Positions 57,022-64,000 of a stretch of DNA of 64,000 bases are shown here, one piece after another. The notes under the pieces were generated by a model. That model saw only the letters and a list, made by a program, of their open reading frames with translations, did not search any database and was not told the origin of the DNA. The stretch's first letter is position 1. Each line of letters opens with the position of its first letter. Origin of the DNA: CAVRRZ01 sp963723745 (GTDB lineage Bacteria > Actinomycetota > Actinomycetes > Mycobacteriales > Geodermatophilaceae). The position numbers were made by a program, and so were the translations under genes. The stretch lies in contig CAVRRZ010000003.1 of the NCBI GenBank assembly GCA_963723745.1, positions 124,001 through 188,000 on the forward strand. Direction: 5' to 3'.

Positions 57022-59000
57022 TCAGCGGGTGCGGCCGCCGCGGCGGGCGCGGAGGTAGTCCGCGACCACGTACTCGCCCAGCCGCTCCGTGTCGGGCTGG
57101 AAGACCCGGCCGCCGGCCCGCCGGGTGATGTCGTGGACGAAGTGCACCAGCCCCGGGTCGGGGTCGAGCGCGAACACATTGACCACGGCGCCGGTGCGCG
57201 CGACCCGCTCCACCTCGGCCACCGTGCGGGCGATCGTCTCGGGCATCGGCGGCCAGCAGAAGAACGGCGTCCCGTCGTCCTCCAGGTGCGCGGTCGGCTC
57301 GCCGTCGGTCACCACGAGGACGACGGGCTCGGCGTCCCGGTGCCGGGCCAGGAACCGCCGCGCGAGCATCAGCCCGTGCTGCAGGTTGGTGCCCTGCAGG
57401 GTGTCCACCGACAGCTCGGCGAGGGTCTCCGGCCGCAGCACCTGCGCGGTCGAGGAGAAGCCGATGATCTGGATGGTGTCCTGCGGGATAGCGCGTGGTC
57501 ACCAGCGAGTGCAGCGCCATCGCCGTCGACTTGGCCGCGCCCCAGGTGCCGCGCAGCGCCATCGAGTAGGAGAGGTCGACCAGCAGCGCGACGGCGGCGC
57601 CGGTGCGCCGCTCGGTCTCGACCACCTCGAAGTCGTCGACAGCGATCGTCACCGCAGGTCCGGTCGCGGGGCGACCCCGCCGTCCGCAGGACGGCGTTGC
57701 GGACCGTCCGGACGACGTCCAGCGGCTGCTCGTCGCCGAACTGCCACTCCCGCGAGCTGCCGGTCAGCTCGCCCGCGGCGCCGGCGTCGGCGACGTCGTG
57801 CTCGCCGCGGCCGGTGGCCTCGAGCTTGGCGAACACCCGGCGCAGCGCGGTGGCACCCAGCCGGCGGACCGCCTTGGGGGAGAGCTCCAGCCGGCCGTCG
57901 CTCCGGTTGAGGAAGCCCTGCCGCTCGAGTTCCCGCTCGAGCTGCCGCAGCGCGGCGAGGTCGTCGACGGCGTTGCGGCCCAGCGCCCGCTCGAGCAGCT
58001 CCTCGTCGACGTCGGCGATCGAGGCGCCGGCGTAGCCCTGGGACAGCTGGTTGGACAGCGCCTCCAGGTCGGCCAGCTCGGCGACGGCCGACGTCGCATC
58101 GCCCAGCCCGAGCGACTGGTCGCCGTCCGGGACCGGGCCGCGCTGGCCCCACGGCAGGTCCGGCCGGGCCTGGCGCAGCGCGTCCTGCAGGTGGGCCATC
58201 TCGCCGCCGAGCCCCATGTCCTGCATCGCCTGCGACATGAGGTCGGACAGCTCGGCCCGCTGCTCCGGGGTGAGGCCGGCCATCATCCGCTGCTGCGCGG
58301 CCGCCCGACGGGCCAGCGAGTCGATCAGCTCCTCCACCGACTGCGGGTCCTCCGGGAAGAACTGGCCGTGCCGGTCCATGAACTCGGCGAACCGCTCGGT
58401 CGGTGTCCTCGCCGCGGTTGTGCGCGTCGATCAGCTGCGAGAGGTCGGCGACCATGTCCTTGACCGCCTGCATGTCCTGCTCGCCGGCGCTCTGCAGCGC
58501 CTGCTTCATCGACGCGAACGAGCTGTCGAGCACCTCCCGGCGCAGCAGGTCCTGGATCTGCTCGTAGGCCTGCCGCGCCTCGTCCGACCGCCACGGGTAG
58601 TCCTTGAGCGCCCGGACCGCGCCCGCGGTGTCGTCGGGCAGCGCGTCGAGCTCGGCCTCGGCCAGCCGCGCGGCGTCGTCCGGATCGGGGAACAGCTCCC
58701 GCCGCTCGGCGCGCAGCGCGCGGTCGAGCAGCTCGCGGACCTCCTGCAGCGTGCCGTCCATCCGCCCGGCCTGCGGGCCTGCCGCAGCCGCTCGCGCACC
58801 GAGCGGCGCAGCTCGTCCAGGCCGCGCCGGCCCTCGGTGCCGCGGCGCAGCAGCTCGCGCAGCGCCTCGCGCACCCCGCTGCCGGCCAGCACCGAGTCGC
58901 CGATCTCGTCGACGGCGTGGCCCAGGTCGTACGGCGCGGCCAGCGGGTCGGGCCCGCCCCGCCACCGGCCGTAGCGGTAGCCGCGTCCGCCGGCAGTCAT
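57022..59000 (-). CDS. VWA-domain protein (ChlD-like partner of a MoxR-type ATPase; multiple frameshifts)
   Basis: About 658 residues reconstructed. The long helical N-terminal region (YRYGRWRGGPDPLAAPYDLG, SFASMKQALQSAGEQDMQAV, EFMDRHGQFFPEDP) ends in a von Willebrand factor A domain. Its metal-ion-dependent adhesion site is VALLVDLSYSMALRGTWG (DxSxS), and VVLVVTDGEPTAHLEDDG completes it. VWA proteins paired with AAA+ ATPases act as substrate-engaging subunits of chelatase- or MoxR-like machines. Frame changes near 58785, 58405, 57675 and 57490. Coupled by ATGA to the ATPase (58997-59000). Substrate unknown. Confidence 0.85.
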
Positions 59001-60466
59001 GCCCCGTAGACCGTCCGGGCGCCGTCGGTGTCCTTGGCCAGCCGGCGGGTCAGGTAGAGGCCTTCCAGGGCGAACTCCACCGCGGCCGCCGCCTGCTCGG
59101 CCGACTGCTCGCCCTCGGGCACCCCGAGCCGGCCGAGCAGCTCGGCCAGCCTCGGGATGGTGCCCAGCTGTCCGAGCAGCGCCGGCGGCGGGGACCAGCT
59201 CGCCGGACTCGACGGTGTCGCCGCCGGTGAAGTGCTCCTGCAGCCCGGTCAGGTCCAGTCCGGCGCAGCGCGCGCGGAAGGTCTGGGCGGTGGCCTGCCG
59301 CAGCAGGTGCTCGAGCACCTCGAGCTCCCGCTCGTCGTCCGGGTCGCTGCCGGCGTCGGCGAACTCGACCTTGCCCCGGCTGGCCGGCACGATGCTCGGG
59401 CAGGTCGACGACGCGGGCCACCGGCCGGGTCTCGCCGGCGACGGCGGCCCGGCGGACGGCGGAGGCCGCGATGGTCTCCAGGCCGGCGATGGCGAACCGG
59501 GCGCTGACGCCGGAGCGTTGGTCGACGTGGCTGGACTCGCGCACCAGCCGGGTGAAGCGGGCGACGATCTCGCCCAGGTGGTCGGGGATCAACGGCGCGT
59601 CGAGGTGTCCGTCACCGGAGCCCGCGCCGCCGCCCCAGGAGAGCAGCGCCTCCTGGTGCAGCAGCCGGATCTCGTCGGCGAGCTCGATCGGGTAGTGGGT
59701 GCGCACCTCGGCGCCGAAGCGGTCCTTGAGCGGCGTGATGATCCGGCCGCGGTTCGTGTAGTCCTCGGGGTTGGCGCTGGCCACCAGCAGCAGGTCCAGG
59801 GGCAGCCGCACCCGGTAGCCGCGGATCTGGATGTCGCGCTCCTCGAGCACGTTGAGCAGCGCCACCTGGATGCGCTCGGCCAGGTCGGGCAGCTCGTTGA
59901 CGCTGAAGATGCCGCGGTTGGTGCGGGGGACCAGGCCGTAGTGGACGGTCTCGGGGTCGCCCAGCGTGCGGCCCTCGGCGACCTTGATCGGGTCGACGTC
60001 GCCGATCAGGTCGCCGACGCTGGTGTCCGGGGTGGCGAGCTTCTCGCCGTAGCGGTCGCTGCGGTGCAGCCAGCCGACCGGGGTGGCGTCGCCGTGCTCG
60101 GCGATCTGCCGGTGCGCCCAGGCGCTGATCGGGTGCAGCGGGTGCTCGTTGAGCTCGCTGCCGGCCAGCACCGGCGTCCACTCGTCGAGCAGGCCGACCA
60201 GCGTGCGGATCAGCCGCGTCTTGCCCTGCCCGCGCTCGCCGAGCAGCACCAGGTCGTGGCCGGCGATGAGCGCGCGCTCGACCTCGGGGACGCACGGTGT
60301 CCTCGAACCCGACCATGCCGGGGAGGCTGGGCTCGCCGGCGGCCAGCCGGGCGAGGAGGTTGGCGCGGATCTCGGCCTTGACCGGCCGGAAGGCGGCGCC
60401 GCTGTCGCGCAGCTCGCCGAGGGTCGTCGGGGCGGGGGGAGAGGGGGCCTCCGTCACCTCAGCCAC
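58997..60466 (-). CDS. MoxR/ChlI-like AAA+ ATPase (multiple frameshifts)
   Basis: About 489 residues reconstructed from the GTG at 60466. Walker A is LVLLGERGQGKTRLIRTLVG. FSVNELPDLAERIQVALLNV precedes the sensor-1 region LLLVASANPEDYTNRGRIIT and PLKDRFGAEVRTHYP, typical of the magnesium-chelatase/MoxR clade often mislabelled as sigma-54 interacting. It likely remodels a partner protein with the VWA subunit. Frame changes near 60297, 59400 and 59185. First gene of a two-gene operon with the VWA gene, divergent from ilvA. Confidence 0.87.
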
Positions 60467-60502
60467 GGTACGACGGAAACGCCGTCCTGAGATGATCCGT
60501 CG

Positions 60503-61726
60503 GTGTCCGACGTACCCCTGGTGACCGGTCCGGACGTCGAGGCCGCCATGGCCGACTGCTCGACGGTGTCGTGCGCGCAACGCCGCTGTGGCACTCGCGG
60601 GGTCTGGCCGACCGCGTCGGCGGACCGGTGTGGCTCAAGTGCGAGAACCTGCAGCGCACCGGGTCGTTCAAGATCCGCGGCGCCTACACCCGCATCTCGC
60701 GCCTGACGCCGCAGGAGCGGGCGCGCGGGGTGGTCGCGGCCAGCGCGGGCAACCACGCCCAGGGGGTCGCCCTGGCCGCGCAGCTGCTCGGCGCCCAGGC
60801 CACCGTGTTCATGCCGGAGACCGCACCGCTGCCCAAGGTCGCCGCGACCCGCGCCTACGGCGCCGAGATCCACCTCGCCGGCCAGACGCTGACCGACGCG
60901 CATGGCGGCCGCCGACCGCGCACGCCGAGCGCACCGGGGCGGTGTTCATCCACCCCTTCGACCATCCCGACGTGATCGCCGGCCAGGGCACGGTCGGCCT
61001 GGAGATCCTGGAGCAGTGTCCCGACGTCGCCACCGTCGTGGTCTGCACCGGCGGCGGCGGGTTGGTGTCGGGCATCGCGGCCGCGGTGCGCGCGCGCCGT
61101 CCCGACGTCCGCGTCGTGGCGGTCCAGGCCGAGACCGCAGCCTGCTTCCCCGGGTCGCTCGAGGCCGGTCGCCCGGTCGCAGCTGGATGCCATGGCGACC
61201 ATGGCCGACGGCATCGCGGTGGCCGCGCCCGGCGAGCTGACCCTGGCGCACGTGCGCGATCTCGTCGACGAGGTGCGGACGGTGTCGGAGGAGGACCTCT
61301 CCCGCGCGCTGCTGTTCTGCCTGGAGCGGGCCAAGCTCGTCGTCGAGCCGGCCGGTGTGGCCGCGGTCGCCGCCGTGCTGGCCGACCCGGCGGCCTTCCG
61401 GGCCCCGGTGGTCGCCGTGGTCTCGGGCGGCAACATCGACCCGGTGCTGCTGCTGAAGGTGGTGCAGCACGGCATGGCGCGCCGCGGGGCGCTACCTGTC
61501 CCTGCGGCTGCGCGTGCCCGACCGCCCCGGTTCGCTGGCGGCGGTGCTCGGCGAACTGGCGGAGGCCGGCGCCAACGTCCTGGAGGTCGAGCACGAACGG
61601 ACGGCGACGCGGCTGCACATCGGCGAGGTCGAGGTCTTCGTGGTGCTCGAGACCCGCGGCCCCGACCACGCGGTCGAGGTGGTCGCGGCGCTCGAGCAGG
61701 CGGGGTATGCGGTCGCCTCCGAGTGA
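60503..61726 (+). CDS. ilvA: Threonine ammonia-lyase with ACT domain (multiple frameshifts)
   Basis: About 407 residues; converts threonine to 2-oxobutyrate and ammonia with PLP, starting isoleucine synthesis or threonine breakdown. CENLQRTGSFKIRGAYTRIS holds the PLP lysine; VVAASAGNHAQGVALAAQLL and VVCTGGGGLVSGIAAAV (phosphate-binding Gly loop) follow. The C-terminal ACT domain starts LRVPDRPGSLAAVLGELAEA and may bind an effector. The single short ACT domain is the TdcB/short actinobacterial form rather than the two-ACT biosynthetic enzyme. Frame changes near 60570, 60905, 61185 and 61490. Confidence 0.88.
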
Positions 61727-61887
61727 ATTCGCGCGGAAGGTCTCTCACGGTCGGTCCGGTCCGCGGCCGATGAGTTCACCGCCGCCGGGTCGTCTCCCCT
61801 CCCGGAGTCCGCAGGACGCGGGCCGGGACGGAGGAGACGTGCGTTCGCCCATCGGAAAACCGCGCCGGAACTGTCGGCACCGAGGCC

Positions 61888-61893
61888 TACGGT
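61888..61893 (+). promoter_or_regulatory. -10 element of a probable leaderless ABC-transporter transcript
   Basis: TACGGT (TANNNT) ends 7 nt before the ATG at 61901, and no Shine-Dalgarno sequence lies between. A GGAAC at 61867-61871 resembles an ECF-type -35, 16 nt away; I cannot tell which sigma factor applies. Confidence 0.45.
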
Positions 61894-61900
61894 GCTCGTC

Positions 61901-62921
61901 ATGACCGATGCAATCGTCGTCGAGGGGCTGGTCAAGCGCTTCGGCGAGACGACCGCCCTCGCCGGCGTCGACCTGACCGTCCGCGAGGGCACCGTGCTGG
62001 GCCTGCTGGGGCCCAACGGGGCCGGCAAGACCACCGTGGTGCGCATCCTCACCACGCTGTTGAAGCCCGACGAGGGGCGGGTGGCGGTCGACGGGGTCGA
62101 CGTCCTGCGCGACCCCGACCGGGTACGTGCCTCCATCGGGCTCACCGGTCAGTACGCCGCGGTCGACGAGTACCTGACCGGCTTCGAGAACCTCGAGATG
62201 GTCGGCCGGCTCTACCGGCTCGGCAAGCGCGAGTCGCGCACCCGGGCGAGCGAACTGCTGGAGCGCTTCGACGCTGTCCGACGCCGCCAACCGACCGGCC
62301 AAGACCTACTCGGGCGGCATGCGCCGGCGCCTCGACATCGCCGCGTCGCTGATCGCGCGGCCGCGGATGCTGTTCCTCGACGAGCCCACCACCGGGCTCG
62401 ACCCGCGCAGCCGGCTCAGCATGTGGGAGTTCATCGCCGACCTCGCCGGTGGAGGCACGACCATCCTGCTCACCACCCAGTACCTGGAGGAGGCCGACCG
62501 CCTCGCCGACCGCATGGTGGTCATCGACCAGGGCCGGGTCATCGCCCGCGGCACCGCCGACGAGCTCAAGGACCAGGTGGGCGGCCAGCGTCTGGAGCTC
62601 ACCCTCGCCCGGGGCGAGGACGTGCCGCTGGTGGCCGAGCGGCTCCGGTCGCTGGCCCTCGACGAGCCGCACCTCGACGAGGCCACGCGCAAGCTGAGTC
62701 TGCCGGTGCGCGGCGGGGTCGACGTGCTGGCCGACGCGATCCGCCGGCTGGAGGACACCGGCGTCGAGGTGCTCGACCTGGGGCTGCGCCGGCCCGACCT
62801 CGACGACGTGTTCCTCACCCTCACCGGGCACGCGGCCGAGGAGTCCGCCGAGCCGACCACCGGTGACGACGCCGGCCGCGCCACGCCCGAGCCGGCCGCG
62901 GCGGGGGGTGCGGCGCGATGA
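61901..62921 (+). CDS. DrrA-type ABC transporter ATP-binding protein (one frameshift)
   Basis: About 340 residues. Energises export of a drug-like or lipid-like compound with the adjacent permease. Walker A LGLLGPNGAGKTTVVRIL; after a frame change near 62275, signature YSGGMRRRLDIAASLIA, Walker B MLFLDEPTTGLDPRSRLS and the H-loop LLTTQYLEEADRLADRMV. The C-terminal extension (QRLELTLARGEDVPLVAERL) is typical of the daunorubicin-resistance DrrA group. Its stop overlaps the permease start (ATGA, 62918-62921). Confidence 0.92.
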
Positions 62922-63725
62922 GCACGCTCGCCCAGACGCTGTCCGACAGCGCCGTCATCACCAAGCGCAACCTGATCAAGGTCAAGCGCGTGCCCGACCT
63001 GATCGTGTTCGCGACGCTGTCACCGATCATGTTCGTGCTGCTGTTCCGCTACGTGTTCGGCGGCGCGATCAACGTGCCCGGCGACATCAGCTACGCCGAG
63101 TTCCTGCTCCCGGGCATCTTCGCCCAGACCGTGGTCTTCGGGAGCACCATCACCGGGGCCTAGCTGGCCGAGGATCTGCAGAAGGGGCTCATCGACCGAT
63201 TCCGGTCGCTGCCGATGTCCCGCTCGTCGGTGCTCATCGGTCGCACGCGTCGCCGACCTCGGCCTCAACGCGCTGTCCATCGCGGTGATGGCCGTGACCG
63301 GGCTCGTCGTCGGCTGGCGGATCAACTCGTCGGTCGGCGAGGCGGCGCTCGGCTTCGCGATCCTCCTGCTGTTCGCCTACTCCATCTCGTGGTTGATGGC
63401 CATGGTGGGCCTGCTCGTGCGCACGCCAGAGGTGGTCAACAACGCGAGCTTCATCGTGATCTTCCCGCTCACGTTCGTGGCCAACACGTTCGTGCCGTTG
63501 GAGTCGTTCCCCGCGGTGTTGCGCACCTTCGCCGAGTGGAACCCGGTGTCGGCCGTCGTCCAGGCGGCCCGCAACCTGTTCGGCAACGTGCCCGAAGGCA
63601 TGCCCGCGCCGGATGTCTGGTCACTGCAGAACCCCGTGCTCTACACGGTGATCTGGACCGGGATCATCCTGGCGGTCTTCGTCCCGAGCGCGGTGCGCAT
63701 GTACCAGCGCACGGCCAGCCGCTGA
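62918..63725 (+). CDS. DrrB-type ABC transporter permease, interrupted (stop codon plus frameshift)
   Basis: About 268 residues if read through. First part MSTLAQTLSDSAVITKRNLI with LIVFATLSPIMFVLLFRYVF and FLLPGIFAQTVVFGSTITGA. An in-frame TAG at 63161-63163 then falls where the family continues with LAEDLQKGLIDRFRSLPMSR. A one-base shift near 63241 follows before ADLGLNALSIAVMAVTGLVV and the four remaining membrane segments. LAEDLQKGLIDRFRSLPM is the conserved ABC2 cytoplasmic coupling region, still intact after the stop. Either two sequencing errors or a recently inactivated gene; the high error density nearby favours the former. Confidence 0.8.
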
Positions 63726-63769
63726 CCGCGCCGGCCGCTCTGACCGCGCCTGGCCCCGCGATGCGTCCT

Positions 63770-63819
63770 GCAGTGCACGCGGTTCTTACGGATCGCACGC
63801 GCTGCGGGGCGTGCATTGC
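63770..63819. repeat. Palindromic intergenic repeat, family B, copy 2
   Basis: Arms GCAGTGCACGC (63770-63780) and GCGTGCATTGC (63809-63819) pair at 10 of 11 positions. The centre carries ATCGCACGCGCTGC, shared with the reverse complement of the copy at 42720-42783. It lies between the convergent permease and RNHCP-like genes. Confidence 0.65.
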
Positions 63820-63881
63820 GTGCAGAGATCGAGCAACGCCCCGGTTCACGGCGACCGGCGTACCCCTGCCGGGGGTCGCGC

Positions 63882-64000
63882 TCACAGCCAGGGCAGGCTC
63901 AGCACCAGGTCCAGGTCGTCGGGGGCGGCGCCGTCGCGGACGAGCCGGTTGGGCTGGCGGTGGCCGCAGGCCGTGCAGCGGTGCACGACCTGCCAGCCCT
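63882..64000 (-). CDS. RNHCP-like zinc-ribbon protein, C-terminal end (partial)
   Basis: The last 39 codons of a gene entering from the right edge. The readable tail GWQVVHRCTACGHRQPNRLV includes a CxxC metal-binding knuckle, followed by an acidic stretch and the end LVLSLPWL. This matches the second zinc knuckle of RNHCP-domain proteins, small actinobacterial zinc ribbons of unknown function. The defining RNHC sequence is outside the window, so the name is tentative. Confidence 0.6.
   Translation of the reverse strand, partial: GWQVVHRCTACGHRQPNRLVRDGAAPDDLDLVLSLPWL

Noticed and set aside
58997..60466. Sigma-54-interacting transcriptional regulator
   Set aside because: The AAA+ domain is of the MoxR/magnesium-chelatase clade: it has no GAFTGA loop and no DNA-binding domain, and a VWA partner is present.

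Overview
The window is very GC-rich actinobacterial chromosome. GTG starts, ATGA/GTGA stop-start overlaps, the gene content and the mfd/eno/ftsB/DUF501/ppx order suggest a Geodermatophilaceae-like organism (Blastococcus, Geodermatophilus or Modestobacter type). The family is an inference from gene content and style; no rRNA is present to confirm it. There is no phage, transposase, CRISPR array or rRNA.

Layout. 0-8.4 kb holds housekeeping genes: the end of an Rpf-type resuscitation factor, rsmA, ispE, a TetR regulator with a fatty-acid desaturase and its operator, tRNA-Gln, glmU, prs, rplY and pth. 8.5-22.3 kb is an exopolysaccharide (EPS) locus: an initiating polyprenyl-phosphate glycosyltransferase, a GT2 and a WecG-type glycosyltransferase, a Wzx-type flippase, an O-antigen-ligase/Wzy-like protein, a Wzz-like protein with a degenerate kinase half, a phosphotransferase and four separate sulfotransferases. 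The product is therefore probably a sulfated polymer. 22.7-39.0 kb carries three very large paralogous secreted proteins (propeller, with or without malectin-like domain, PKD, and an unrecognised ~205-residue module), two GH26-like secreted glycoside hydrolases and a TauE-type permease. I read 8.5-39 kb as one functional island that makes, trims and binds a surface polysaccharide.

39.1-51.9 kb is housekeeping again: mfd, a SurA-like lipoprotein, mazG, an MscS channel, eno, ftsB, DUF501, ppx, DUF4235, a family-5-type uracil-DNA glycosylase, an odd UAA-anticodon tRNA and a BI-1 protein. 52-64 kb holds thiolase, SGNH hydrolase, DUF2252, a hypothetical gene beside a RelE/YefM toxin-antitoxin pair, a VWA plus MoxR-like ATPase pair, threonine dehydratase, a DrrAB-type ABC exporter and the end of an RNHCP-like gene.

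Two window-wide patterns stand out. First, several families of dispersed palindromic intergenic repeats sit at gene ends, mostly between convergent genes. Second, single-base frameshifts break many essential genes at 0.2-6.3 kb and 51.6-63.3 kb but almost none between 18 and 51 kb, which looks like uneven sequence quality rather than real gene loss. Frameshifted genes are annotated over their reconstructed full span.
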